Assembly: GCF_021390515.1 (NCBI RefSeq)
Contig: NZ_JAJUXI010000003.1
Span: forward strand, 248,001 to 312,000
Source: Dyadobacter sp. CY326
GTDB lineage: Bacteria; Bacteroidota; Bacteroidia; Cytophagales; Spirosomataceae
Direction: 5' to 3'
DNA: 64,000 bases
In this document: piece after piece, positions 44,506-52,658 of the stretch
How the letters are laid out: each line of letters starts with the position of its first letter
How positions within the stretch are numbered: the first letter of the stretch is position 1
The notes under the pieces: generated by a model
Seen by the model: the letters and a program-made list of their open reading frames with translations, nothing else
What the model was told of the DNA's origin: nothing
Databases searched by the model: none
Position numbers and translations under genes: made by a program

Positions 44506-45432
44506 ATGATTGTATTACAGGCCGAAGATCGTCAGAGAATTGCAGTGTCCTGGGCAATGTCCATCGGGATCACGCTTGCAATGCTGGGCTTGTTCTTCTT
44601 TATCCGGTTAAACAGTTCGTTGCCGAAAGTGGAACCCATGGAGCTTTTCGTCGAAGTGAACTACGGAACGAGCAAGGTTGGAAAGGGAGACATCCAGACA
44701 TTTAATAAGCCAAATGACAGCAAGGTTGCCGAAAACATGCGCGCCGATGCGGATGAGGTGAAAAAGGTTAAATCAGTGGCGACGCCGAAACCAACTCCAC
44801 CGACGCCGCCCAAAATCGAGCCGGTTAAGCCGACCAAAACAGTTGCGGAAAAGCCCGTGATCACTGCGAAAGAAGAGAGTCCGGTTGAAGCGCCAGAGAA
44901 AAACGAAAGCAAAAAGTCGACCGGAAGTGAGGCTTCATCTACACCAGCAGCCAAGCCGACGCCGGAAAAAGCAGTCAATAAAGATGCGCTTTTTACCAAA
45001 TCATCCGGAAGCAAATCTGGAAGTAACGGCACCAATGGCACTAAGAGCGGTGTTGGCGGCAATAACAATGGGGATGATGCAGAAGGCGTAGGCGACAAAG
45101 GATCCAAAACCGGAAGTTTGTTTGCCAAAACATACAAAGGAGAAGGCGGCGGTGGCGGAACGGCAGTTGGTTTGAGTTTGTCGGGATGGAGCTGGTCTAG
45201 GAGACCGGTTGTTGATGATAATTCCGATGCCACGGGCGACATCACATTTAAGATTACAGTGGACAAGAACGGACGGGTTAAGAGCATCATAACGCAGAAT
45301 ACGACGGTAACCGACTATTCAGTTGTTAACAAATATAAAAGTGCAGTTAGGGATTTGACTTTTATCCCAAAATCATCAAATGTGCCGGACGAGTCGGTAG
45401 GAACGATTACATTTAAGATTCGGTCGCAATAG
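44506..45432 (+). CDS. TonB-like energy transducer protein
   Basis: 308 residues: one N-terminal membrane helix (ISWAMSIGITLAMLGLFFFI region), a long Pro/Lys/Glu-rich middle (PKPTPPTPPKIEPVKPTK), a Gly/Asn-rich stretch and a C-terminal domain resembling TonB (ITFKITVDKNGRVKSIITQ ... YKSAVRDLTFIPKSS). TonB spans the periplasm and passes energy from ExbB/ExbD to outer-membrane receptors such as the SusC proteins. No exbB or exbD is nearby, so it may use a complex encoded elsewhere, or serve another envelope function. The C-terminal domain could also be a TonB-like fold without that role. Confidence 0.78.
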   Translation: MIVLQAEDRQRIAVSWAMSIGITLAMLGLFFFIRLNSSLPKVEPMELFVEVNYGTSKVGKGDIQTFNKPNDSKVAENMRADADEVKKVKSVATPKPTPPTPPKIEPVKPTKTVAEKPVITAKEESPVEAPEKNESKKSTGSEASSTPAAKPTPEKAVNKDALFTKSSGSKSGSNGTNGTKSGVGGNNNGDDAEGVGDKGSKTGSLFAKTYKGEGGGGGTAVGLSLSGWSWSRRPVVDDNSDATGDITFKITVDKNGRVKSIITQNTTVTDYSVVNKYKSAVRDLTFIPKSSNVPDESVGTITFKIRSQ

Positions 45433-45439
45433 ATTTAGA

Positions 45440-46741
45440 ATGAATTATCAGGGAACTTTGGATTATCTGTATAGCCGCTTGCCGGTTTTTCAGAATATTG
45501 GGGCCCGTGCTTTTAAGCCGGGCCTTCATACTACACAGGAGCTTTGCAAATTTCTCGGCGACCCTCAAAACGATTATCCAACCATTCACATTGGCGGAAC
45601 GAATGGCAAGGGCAGCACCTCACACATGATCGCTGCGGTGTTACAAGAAGCGGGTTACCGCGTTGGATTATACACATCGCCTCATTTAAAGGATTTTAGG
45701 GAGCGAATCCGGGTGAATGGCGAATTTGTCACCGAAGATTTCATTATTGAATTTGTCAGTGAAAATAAATCTAACATTGAAAGATTATCACCATCTTTCT
45801 TTGAAGTTACAGTTGCCATGGCCTTTTCTCATTTCTCGAAGGAGCATGTAGACATTGCGGTCATTGAGGTCGGGATGGGCGGGCGGCTTGATTCGACTAA
45901 CATTATAACACCAGCACTCGCACTTATTATAAATATTAGCCTGGACCACACGCAGTATTTAGGCGATACATTGGAAAAAATTGCAGTTGAAAAAGCTGGA
46001 ATCATCAAATTAGGAGTGCCTATTATTATCAGCGAAAGGCAAGTCGATTCAGTAAATGCAGTGTTCATCGAAGCTGCGAACCGGTTAAACGCCCCCATAA
46101 TATTCGGATCAGAGGCATATCTCATTCAGAAGAAGCGCATGGTCGATGGCTTAATGGAAGTTGATGTCATTGATAAAGAGTCGCTTGCAAACATCTATCC
46201 AGCCTTGCGTTTAGACCTTACCGGTGCTTATCAGCTTAAAAATCTTGGCGGTGTGATTTCAGCTGTTAAGTTCTTGAAAAATCAGGGATGGAGTATTTCT
46301 GATGATTCGCTATACAATGGTTTATCGTCAGTCGTCCAGCTGACCGGACTAAAAGGGAGATGGCAAAAGTTGGGTGAAAATCCGGCTATTTACTGCGATA
46401 CAGGTCATAACACTGCTGGTTTAACGAGTGCATTGGAACAGTTTGTGAGCGTCGCGACAGGAGCAAAGCGCTTCGTGATCGGATTTGTTGGTGACAAAGA
46501 TATTTCTACAATGATCCAGCTTTTCCCGACCGATGGCGTTTTTTACTTCTGCCAACCTTCCAACATGCGGGCCCTGGAATCAACTGAGTTGGCAAATCTT
46601 GCATCGACATATGGCCTAAAGGGCACGGCTTTCAGCAATGTCAATGATGCCCTCGACGCCGCAATTGCTGAATCTCATCCAAGTGACACAATATATGTTG
46701 GCGGAAGTACTTTTGTCGTCGCCGACATCAAGGATTTATAA
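45440..46741 (+). CDS. folC: Bifunctional folylpolyglutamate synthase/dihydrofolate synthase
   Basis: 433 residues of the Mur ligase superfamily. The nucleotide loop is IGGTNGKGSTSHMIAAVL, followed by GLYTSPHLKDFRERI, VAVIEVGMGGRLDSTNII and ISLDHTQYLGDTLEKIAVEKAGI, all typical of FolC. The C-terminal domain has KGRWQKLGENPAIYCDTGHN and the IYVGGSTFVVADI end. It attaches glutamate to dihydropteroate and to folates. It starts 7 bp after the TonB-like gene and is 16 bp from trmB, so the three may be one unit although their jobs are unrelated. Confidence 0.94.
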   Translation: MNYQGTLDYLYSRLPVFQNIGARAFKPGLHTTQELCKFLGDPQNDYPTIHIGGTNGKGSTSHMIAAVLQEAGYRVGLYTSPHLKDFRERIRVNGEFVTEDFIIEFVSENKSNIERLSPSFFEVTVAMAFSHFSKEHVDIAVIEVGMGGRLDSTNIITPALALIINISLDHTQYLGDTLEKIAVEKAGIIKLGVPIIISERQVDSVNAVFIEAANRLNAPIIFGSEAYLIQKKRMVDGLMEVDVIDKESLANIYPALRLDLTGAYQLKNLGGVISAVKFLKNQGWSISDDSLYNGLSSVVQLTGLKGRWQKLGENPAIYCDTGHNTAGLTSALEQFVSVATGAKRFVIGFVGDKDISTMIQLFPTDGVFYFCQPSNMRALESTELANLASTYGLKGTAFSNVNDALDAAIAESHPSDTIYVGGSTFVVADIKDL

Positions 46742-46757
46742 TTGATTACAATTTAGA

Positions 46758-47417
46758 ATGACAAGACGAAAATTAGAACATTACAAGTTTAGCGCAGACG
46801 CAGTGAATGTTATTGAAGCCGGAAAACCCTTTTACACTCAAATTAAAGGCAATTGGAACAATTTATATTTTAAAAATGAGCACCCCATTGTAGCGGAGCT
46901 CGCTTGCGGCAAAGGTGAATACACCATTGGGATGGGAAGGCAGTTTCCCGACAAGAATTTCATCGGCATGGATATCAAGGGCGATCGCATTGCCCGGGGC
47001 AGCCTCATAGCGAGCGAATATGGATTAACCAATGTTGCTTTTCTTCGGGCCGGAATTCAATACAGCGATGAGTTTTTTGAGACAAATGAGTTGAGTGAAA
47101 TCTGGCTCATTCATCCGGATCCGCAGGTTCGCGAGCGTGATGAGAATAAAAGACTTACTAATCCAGCCTTTCTCACACAATATGCTGGCTCTTTGAAACC
47201 AAGAGGAATGTTTTACCTGAAAACAGACAGCACTTTTTTATATGAGTACACATTGGAAACAATCCAAGCTTCGGAGCATTTCAGCTTACTCGAACATACG
47301 GACGACCTTTATGATTCACCATTGCTTGACGAGCATTGCGGAATTAAAACGCACTACGAGACGATCTTCATAGGGAAAGGATATACGATCAAGTACATTA
47401 AAGCGATTGCAGTTTAA
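46758..47417 (+). CDS. trmB: tRNA (guanine46-N7)-methyltransferase
   Basis: 219 residues. SAM binding is at VAELACGKGEYTIGMG, the second strand at FIGMDIKGDRIARG, and the catalytic/tRNA region at IWLIHPDPQVRERDENKRLTNP, where family members normally have FPDPWPK; here HPDPQVR departs from that. A C-terminal SKF-like segment is replaced by HCGIKTHYETIFIGKG. The T-x-Y-E end is typical for TrmB (THYETIF). It makes m7G46 in tRNA. A bidirectional terminator follows the stop. Confidence 0.9.
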   Translation: MTRRKLEHYKFSADAVNVIEAGKPFYTQIKGNWNNLYFKNEHPIVAELACGKGEYTIGMGRQFPDKNFIGMDIKGDRIARGSLIASEYGLTNVAFLRAGIQYSDEFFETNELSEIWLIHPDPQVRERDENKRLTNPAFLTQYAGSLKPRGMFYLKTDSTFLYEYTLETIQASEHFSLLEHTDDLYDSPLLDEHCGIKTHYETIFIGKGYTIKYIKAIAV

Positions 47418-47419
47418 AC

Positions 47420-47456
47420 AAAAATGCCTTCCTATCAATGATAAGAAGGCATTTTT
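47420..47456. terminator. Bidirectional terminator between trmB and gapA
   Basis: 12-bp perfect stem (aaaaatgccttc at 47420-47431 and complement at 47445-47456) with T runs on both strands, between two convergent genes that stop at 47417 and 47470. Confidence 0.9.
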
Positions 47457-47469
47457 GATTCCCTTGTTA

Positions 47470-48492
47470 TTATGCTTGTTCTTTACCGATCAGGCCAGCA
47501 AAATAGTAAACAGTTCTTACAAGTTGAGATACGTAAGACATTTCATTGTCGTACCAGGCAACAGTTCTAACGATCTGTGTTCCACCGACTTTCTGAACTC
47601 TTGTTTGTGTAGCGTCAAACAATGAACCATAGCTGATGCCGATGATATCGCTGCTCACGATTTCATCCTCTGTGTATCCATAGCTTTCGTTTGCCGCCTC
47701 TTTCATGGCTGCGTTGATTTCTTCAACAGAAGTTTCTTTTCCAAGAATTACAGTTAATTCAGTCAGTGAGCCGGTAAGTGTAGGAACTCGTTGCGCTGAA
47801 CCATCGAGCTTACCTTTCAATGCAGGAAGCACAAGTCCAATTGCTTTCGCTGCGCCAGTGCTGTTTGGAACAATGTTCTGCGCAGCCGCACGAGCCCTTC
47901 TCAAATCGCCTTTCGCGTGAGGAGAATCCTGTGTATTCTGGTCATTTGTATAAGCGTGGATGGTTGTCATCAAACCATTTACGATGCCAAATTTCTCTTC
48001 CAAAACCTGCGCCATAGGAGCAAGGCAGTTGGTTGTACAAGATGCACCGCTAATGATTGTTTCAGAACCGTCCAGAATATCGTGATTCACGTTAAAAACG
48101 ATCGTTTTAAGATCGCCTGTTGCGGGAGCAGAGATTACCACTTTTTTAGCACCTGCTGTAATGTGGGCAGTTGCAGACTCCTGGCTTGTAAAAAATCCAG
48201 TACATTCAAGAACTACATCAACGTCGTGCTGTCCCCAAGGAATTTGAGCTGGGTCACGTTGTGCGTAAATGATAATATTTTCTCCGTTAACAACGACTGA
48301 GTTATCAGTTGACTTTACATCTGCGTCGAAACGGCCTTGTGCAGTGTCATATTTAAGCAGGTGAGCTAACACTTTCGGGCTGGTAAGATCATTGATAGCA
48401 ACTATATCGATGCCTTCCATATTATAAATCTGACGATAAACCAGACGACCAATTCGGCCAAATCCATTGATTGCAACTTTAACTTTCGACAT
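47470..48492 (-). CDS. gapA: Glyceraldehyde-3-phosphate dehydrogenase, type I
   Basis: 340 residues. The NAD-binding start [18 protein letters not shown], catalytic Cys152 in [12 protein letters not shown] and the S-loop [15 protein letters not shown] region are all present, and the C-terminal [14 protein letters not shown] is standard. The Asp after the third strand (INDLT) indicates NAD preference. This is the glycolytic enzyme. Upstream is a 414-bp non-coding region shared with dapD, which is transcribed in the opposite direction. I could not find an exact TAnnTTTG box for it. Confidence 0.96.
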   Translation of the reverse strand: MSKVKVAINGFGRIGRLVYRQIYNMEGIDIVAINDLTSPKVLAHLLKYDTAQGRFDADVKSTDNSVVVNGENIIIYAQRDPAQIPWGQHDVDVVLECTGFFTSQESATAHITAGAKKVVISAPATGDLKTIVFNVNHDILDGSETIISGASCTTNCLAPMAQVLEEKFGIVNGLMTTIHAYTNDQNTQDSPHAKGDLRRARAAAQNIVPNSTGAAKAIGLVLPALKGKLDGSAQRVPTLTGSLTELTVILGKETSVEEINAAMKEAANESYGYTEDEIVSSDIIGISYGSLFDATQTRVQKVGGTQIVRTVAWYDNEMSYVSQLVRTVYYFAGLIGKEQA

Positions 48493-48906
48493 ATCTATTA
48501 TTTATTGTTTATTACTGTCGCGAAATTAAGCAAAATGCGGCCCGATTTAAAGTATTGAGGCAAAAAATACAATACGTGGCGATGATATTTGGATTACTAT
48601 CTATATTAGTAAATTAGCGAAATATGTATATTTAGTATTTTGCATTTTTTTACTAATAAAAATAGTATTTATCCTACCTTAGATTACTTCGTGCTTGTTT
48701 TAACGATAATATATTACATTTGCTTGCACTATAACAGGGGATGATTTCACATTCTCAACGTGTGTGTTTGACCTGATCCAGCTAGTTAATTGGACCAAAA
48801 TCATTGTATTTTTAACATTATTACTTACAACTTCTTTTATTAAATTTTTTCGTAAGTGTCTATATTAGAGTGCTTTAAATTAATTTAACTAATCCATTAC
48901 TTGAAC
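48493..48906. other. Intergenic region between gapA and dapD
   Basis: 414 bp, AT-rich, holding the promoters of two divergent genes. I find no ORF with support. The only structured sequence is the TPP-riboswitch-like stretch at 48735-48797. The last 70 bp before dapD are extremely AT-rich. Confidence 0.6.
48735..48797 (+). promoter_or_regulatory. Stretch resembling part of a TPP riboswitch (probably a relic or a chance match)
   Basis: The tract tttgacctgatccagctag (48767-48785) is nearly the canonical 3' half of a thiamine-pyrophosphate riboswitch (TTTGAACCTGATC plus a CCAG stem; here CCAG/TTGG at 48778-48793 pairs with one G.T). AGGGG upstream at 48736-48740 occupies the place of the usual start. 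The core CTGAGA, its ACCC partner and the closing GCGTAGGGA are not found. It lies about 110 bp upstream of dapD, which is not a thiamine gene. A decayed riboswitch, an unusual related RNA and coincidence are all possible. Confidence 0.3.
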
Positions 48907-49722
48907 ATGTTTATTGCAGAAAAGATTGAATCCTTTTGGTCGGATCGTGAGTTATTGAAAGATCCGGAAGCAGTCAATTACATTAAAGAAATTATCGAGG
49001 AGGTTGACAAAGGACGCCTTCGTGTAGCAGAGCCGCAAGCGGATGGTTCATGGAAAGTGAATGAAGCGCTAAAAAAAGCGATCATCCTTTATTTCCCAAT
49101 TCAACAAATGTCCGTTAGCGAAGTTGGGATATTTGAGTATCACGATAAAATGAAACTAAAAACGGGATACGACAAACTTGGCGTCCGCGTTGTGCCGCCG
49201 GCCGTTGCTCGCTATGGTGCTTACATTTCAAAAGGTGTCGTGCTAATGCCGTCTTATGTAAACATTGGTGCCTATATAGATGAAGGAACAATGGTTGACA
49301 CCTGGGCAACTGTGGGAAGCTGCGCACAAATCGGCCGTGATGTTCACCTTAGCGGTGGAGTAGGGATCGGAGGCGTTCTTGAACCTGTTCAGGCTTCCCC
49401 TGTAATCATAGAAGATGGCGCATTCATTGGATCTCGGTGCATTGTTGTGGAAGGCGCACACATTGGAAAAAGGGCTGTTTTAGGCGCAGGTGTCACAATT
49501 ACAGGCAGTTCCAAAATTATCGACGTTACTGGCAGCGAGCCGGTTGAGTACAAAGGTTTCGTTCCGGCCGACTCGGTTGTGATCCCTGGAACACTGCCAA
49601 AAGAATTTGCGGCAGGCACTTACCATGTCCCATGCGCATTAATTATCGGCAAGCGGAAAGCTAGCACCGACCTTAAAACGTCATTGAACGAAGCCCTACG
49701 TGAAAACAATGTAACTGTTTAG
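48907..49722 (+). CDS. dapD: 2,3,4,5-tetrahydropyridine-2,6-dicarboxylate N-succinyltransferase
   Basis: 271 residues from ATG 48907 (MFIAEKIESFW); a TTG at 48901 adds two residues. An N-terminal helical domain is followed by a left-handed beta-helix of hexapeptide repeats (VNIGAYIDEGTMVDTWATVGSCAQIG, split as VNIGAYIDEGTMV and ATVGSCAQIG). The family strings GGVGIGGVLEPVQASPVI and CIVVEGAHIGKRAVLGAGV are clear. DapD acts in the succinylase branch of lysine and diaminopimelate synthesis. A terminator lies 23 bp after the stop. Confidence 0.95.
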   Translation: MFIAEKIESFWSDRELLKDPEAVNYIKEIIEEVDKGRLRVAEPQADGSWKVNEALKKAIILYFPIQQMSVSEVGIFEYHDKMKLKTGYDKLGVRVVPPAVARYGAYISKGVVLMPSYVNIGAYIDEGTMVDTWATVGSCAQIGRDVHLSGGVGIGGVLEPVQASPVIIEDGAFIGSRCIVVEGAHIGKRAVLGAGVTITGSSKIIDVTGSEPVEYKGFVPADSVVIPGTLPKEFAAGTYHVPCALIIGKRKASTDLKTSLNEALRENNVTV

Positions 49723-49745
49723 GCTTATTACAACATTCAATTAGA

Positions 49746-49773
49746 AAAGGCGCTGTCGATGGACGGCGCCTTT
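49746..49773 (+). terminator. Rho-independent terminator after dapD
   Basis: 12-bp stem aaaggcgctgtc/gacggcgccttt with one G.T pair and loop gatg, followed by tcttgttt. Stable GC-rich stem; the T tract is interrupted. Confidence 0.78.
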
Positions 49774-49901
49774 CTTGTTTTACGATCTACCTTACTTGAA
49801 TGTGGTCATTGTGGCTCAAAAAAGCTTTATTTTAATAATGTAAATACTTGGTTTAACTTATTATATTTAAATAAAATGACAGTCTTAAACTATTAGTTAT
49901 T

Positions 49902-49931
49902 TTTGTAAATTAACATTATGTGCTAACTTTG
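49902..49931 (+). promoter_or_regulatory. Promoter of the XRE regulator (TTTG-18-TAACTTTG)
   Basis: TTTG (49902-49905) and TAACTTTG (49924-49931) match the -33 and -7 boxes of the Bacteroidota housekeeping sigma with an 18-bp spacer. The start codon GTG at 49957 is 25 bp further on, so the leader is about 20 nt. This is the best match to the consensus in the window. Confidence 0.65.
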
Positions 49932-49956
49932 TAATCACAAATGTAAATTGCGCTCA

Positions 49957-50382
49957 GTGGACTTAAACGATAAGATTAAACAGATCCTTGCTGACAAGCA
50001 CATTTCACCTTCACTGTTTGCGGATGAAGTCGGAATACAGCGATCAAGCATGTCGCACATTCTCGCAGGCAGAAACAAACCAAGCCTGGATATCGTACAG
50101 AAGATTGTAAAGCGCTATCCTGAGTTAGGAACGAACTGGATTTTGGATGATGAAGATGTGCCAATGTCGGCCATGCCGTCGGAAAGCAACTCGGCTATTC
50201 AATATCCATCCATGCGAGGGACCAAAAACAATGCGGCGCAATCGGTTGTCATCAATGCCAAAACTGAGGTTGAACCAAAAAATGTTGCTATTAAGAATGA
50301 ACAAGCACCCGAGCGGAAAGTGGACAAAGTTTTGATCTTTTACTCCGACGGAACATTTGAGGAATTCAAAAGAGCGAATTAA
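49957..50382 (+). CDS. XRE-family helix-turn-helix protein
   Basis: About 141 residues. The first ~65 residues form an HTH of the lambda-repressor type: LNDKIKQILADKHISPSLFADEVGIQRSSMSHILAGRNKPSLD (shown as LADKHISPSLFADEVG and MSHILAGRNKPS), followed by WILDDEDVP, a common end of this family. The rest is a low-complexity linker and a final FYSDGTFEEFKRAN. No ligand or peptidase domain is present. The start is GTG 49957 or TTG 49948; the promoter position fits either. It converges with the T9SS protein gene (1 bp between stops). Targets are unknown. Confidence 0.85.
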   Translation: MDLNDKIKQILADKHISPSLFADEVGIQRSSMSHILAGRNKPSLDIVQKIVKRYPELGTNWILDDEDVPMSAMPSESNSAIQYPSMRGTKNNAAQSVVINAKTEVEPKNVAIKNEQAPERKVDKVLIFYSDGTFEEFKRAN

Positions 50383-50383
50383 A

Positions 50384-52297
50384 TTATTTTAGCAACAACA
50401 CCACGCCGTTCACCTCTTGCTCGTTGGTCTTGATGACATATGGGTAACTGCCGGCAGGAACCGGAGTGTTGTCTTTGTAAGTGCCGTTCCAAGGCACGTC
50501 ATATCCATCGGAAGCGAAAATAACTTCTCCCCAGCGGTTGTAAATGCGCATTTCGACAATCTGATCCTTTGCATTGAAAATCTCAAACTTATCATTCTTG
50601 CCATCATTATTTGGCGTGAATGAAGTTGGAATATGCATTTTATCAATCACATAAACCTCTGTTGAAGCCTCAGCAACACAGCCGTTAACCGTCGCAACTG
50701 TAACTGTATATTTCGTGTCCACCAATGGCCCGACAGTCACATTCTGCTCATTGGACGCAGACCGAATCCCGTCCGTCGGAGACCAGGTGTAAGTGTACGT
50801 CGGTTCTGCGGGGGTGATTACCGGGCTGAGCGTCACTTTCGAACCTTCAATGACACCGGTTCTGGCAGGGAGTTTTGCGGAAACAGATTCTCTGGAAATT
50901 TGCAGCGTATCGGCTCCGGCGCACCCAGTGTCTTCATCCGACAACTTCAAAATGTAAGCGCCCGGATCTTTCACTTCAAGGGCAGCCTGATTATCCGGCA
51001 ATAGCACATTGTCCCTGCTCCATGAAAGCGCCAGATTACTCGCCACTTTGCCGTCATTCGCTAGCAGTCTCGCCACCTCGCCATCACAAATGATTTCTTT
51101 ATCAACTGAAATCGTGGCGACAATTGGATCAGCATAACCCACTTTCACCGTCAAGGACGAAGTGTCCCGCGAGCATTTTTTCGTGTAACTTTTTACAACC
51201 GAATAAACCCCCGTGTCTGAAACTGTGATGGTAGGATTAACTGCACCCGGCAAATTCAAACCGTTGCGCTGCCATTGATAAGACCAATCGGCGGATGATT
51301 CCGTTTCAAGCGTGACCGGCCGCTCAGGGCAAAAAAGCACTTGCTGAACCGGCACTTCGTTCATCAAGATAACGGGCTGCTCAGGCTGATCATCATTGCA
51401 GTCGATGACCAAAAGCTGGAAATCTCTGCGGACTGCGCCGATTTTCTTCCCATTCCTAAACTCTTCAACCTGAATCGAAAAAACGTACAACCCCAAACTT
51501 CCCGCAGTTACGGTCAGGATTCCGGCATTGTTTATAGCCAGTGGTTTGGGTCCAGGAATAACATTCGCCAGCGAAATTCCCCTTTCCCATGTCACCAAAG
51601 GATAGCCATTTGATGAATTATCAACGCCATTCGGTCTGCCCGGCGTCGTGTTTCCGCGGATCGGTGTCACCAGCGAATAGCGCAATTCATCGCCATCAGC
51701 ATCAGTCGCCGACATGTTCATCGAAAATGAGCGGTTGCTGCAAATATACTGACCGTTCGGAGCGGCAAGTCGGGGAGAAGAGTTCGGTATTGTTATTGGA
51801 GGAAATTCAAGATAAAAAACCATCCCGGCATCTCCTGGTGACGTTATGTTATTGATATCACTGTTTCGGCAACAGCGCTCCCACACCATATAGTAACCCT
51901 CCGGATCACTGTAATCCGCAGCGGACATGGTGATATTTCCCTGATAAGTGCCCATCGTCGTGTTCAGCGACCGAATGTTTGCACAAGCTTTATTTTGATA
52001 TTGAATGGTTTCGGAAGATATGTAATTCAATGTCACCCGGCTCACGCGCTCGTTATCCCGCTTTCTATAAATAAATAAGTCAGCAGTTTCATCCCTGTTC
52101 CCGCCGGAACCCGGCCTTGGAATGATGAGATTGTTCTGATCCCAAAACTGAATGAGTGTTATTTCAAACGAACCCGCATTTCCGACCGGACGCATCAAAA
52201 GCTCGCCTCCTACAATGTGATTGGCATAAATGCATTTCGGTAAAAAAGCTAACAGCGATAGAAACAGCAAATTCCGTAGTAAATCTCTCTTCATCAC
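50384..52297 (-). CDS. Secreted protein with T9SS type B (gliding motility-associated) C-terminal domain, second copy
   Basis: 637 residues: a signal peptide (LLFLSLLAFLPKCIYA), the same N-terminal module as the protein at 12133-14337 (NHIVGGELL; YRKRDNERV; YYMVWERCCRN; GDAGMVFYLEFPP; ADGDELRYSLVTP; GLYVFSIQVEEFRNGKKIG), then Ig-like/PKD-type repeats rather than cadherin-type ones, and a type B sorting domain (IPTSFTPNNDGKNDKFEIFN; IYNRWGEVIF; final VVLLLK). The shared N-terminal module with different middle parts suggests a modular family of surface proteins. The gene is flanked by 357 bp of regulatory DNA before the SusC gene. Confidence 0.86.
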   Translation of the reverse strand: MMKRDLLRNLLFLSLLAFLPKCIYANHIVGGELLMRPVGNAGSFEITLIQFWDQNNLIIPRPGSGGNRDETADLFIYRKRDNERVSRVTLNYISSETIQYQNKACANIRSLNTTMGTYQGNITMSAADYSDPEGYYMVWERCCRNSDINNITSPGDAGMVFYLEFPPITIPNSSPRLAAPNGQYICSNRSFSMNMSATDADGDELRYSLVTPIRGNTTPGRPNGVDNSSNGYPLVTWERGISLANVIPGPKPLAINNAGILTVTAGSLGLYVFSIQVEEFRNGKKIGAVRRDFQLLVIDCNDDQPEQPVILMNEVPVQQVLFCPERPVTLETESSADWSYQWQRNGLNLPGAVNPTITVSDTGVYSVVKSYTKKCSRDTSSLTVKVGYADPIVATISVDKEIICDGEVARLLANDGKVASNLALSWSRDNVLLPDNQAALEVKDPGAYILKLSDEDTGCAGADTLQISRESVSAKLPARTGVIEGSKVTLSPVITPAEPTYTYTWSPTDGIRSASNEQNVTVGPLVDTKYTVTVATVNGCVAEASTEVYVIDKMHIPTSFTPNNDGKNDKFEIFNAKDQIVEMRIYNRWGEVIFASDGYDVPWNGTYKDNTPVPAGSYPYVIKTNEQEVNGVVLLLK

Positions 52298-52425
52298 TCA
52301 AATATTAAAGCTTGGCACGCCTCTAAATTTAGCAATTCGATCCTTACTGACAGCCATGTCGATCAAAAATTTTAAATGTTGGTTTAGTTAAACTTTTTGC
52401 CGTTTTGATAGAATTATACTCACAA

Positions 52426-52473
52426 CCAGACAGTGCAGGACAGTAACAAAAACAAATCCTCATACTATTGCAC
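52426..52473 (+). promoter_or_regulatory. Shared promoter module, copy A (upstream of susC-1)
   Basis: ccagacagtgcaggacagt (52426-52444) contains three tandem pentamers gaCAG-tgCAG-gaCAG. Exactly 18 nt later comes TACTATTG (52463-52470), close to the TAnnTTTG -7 box. Copies B and C share the sequence and the same spacing (37 nt from first base to TA). The susC-1 ATG is 184 nt beyond the -7 box. Block 1 covers the place of a -33 box but lacks TTTG, so an activator or an alternative sigma factor is suggested. Confidence 0.7.
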
Positions 52474-52477
52474 ATAA

Positions 52478-52500
52478 TACAATTCCAATCAAAAATTGTA
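52478..52500 (+). repeat. 7-bp inverted repeat at the predicted 5' end of susC-1 mRNA
   Basis: tacaatt (52478-52484) and aattgta (52494-52500) with a 9-nt loop, starting 8 nt after the proposed -7 box. It would form a hairpin at or near the 5' end of the transcript and might stabilise it. The stem is AT-rich and short. Confidence 0.4.
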
Positions 52501-52547
52501 TTTAAACAACTTCAATCCCTCCCGCAGTTGGTGCATTTCATTAAGTA

Positions 52548-52658
52548 ATGCAATTCCTTTCCATATCTAACGAATCATTAGAAAAACTTCAAGCCCAGCA
52601 TTCACGATCAAAGTCAATCATTTTAAATCCCTTAACCACCAAACTCCAAAGCGTATGA
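52548..52658 (+). CDS. Possible 36-codon leader ORF overlapping the susC-1 start
   Basis: ATG at 52548 opens a 36-codon frame (MQFLSISNESLEKLQ ...) whose TGA (52656-52658) overlaps the susC-1 ATG (52655) as ATGA. That arrangement permits translational coupling. I recognise no domain, and no ribosome site stands out before it, so it may be fortuitous. Confidence 0.25.
   Translation: MQFLSISNESLEKLQAQHSRSKSIILNPLTTKLQSV

Larger units (their letters stand above)
52298..52654. other. Regulatory region between T9SS gene and susC-1
   Basis: 357 bp. It holds the promoter module listed at 52426-52473, a 7-bp inverted repeat (52478-52500) and a leader ORF (52548-52658). The first ~120 bp should contain the promoter of the divergent T9SS gene, for which I see no clear box. 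Confidence 0.55.

Noticed and set aside
44661-45290. A 209-codon open frame on the minus strand, rich in Pro, Leu and Ser
   Set aside because: It is the complement of the low-complexity part of the TonB-like gene; no stop codons appear because of that composition.
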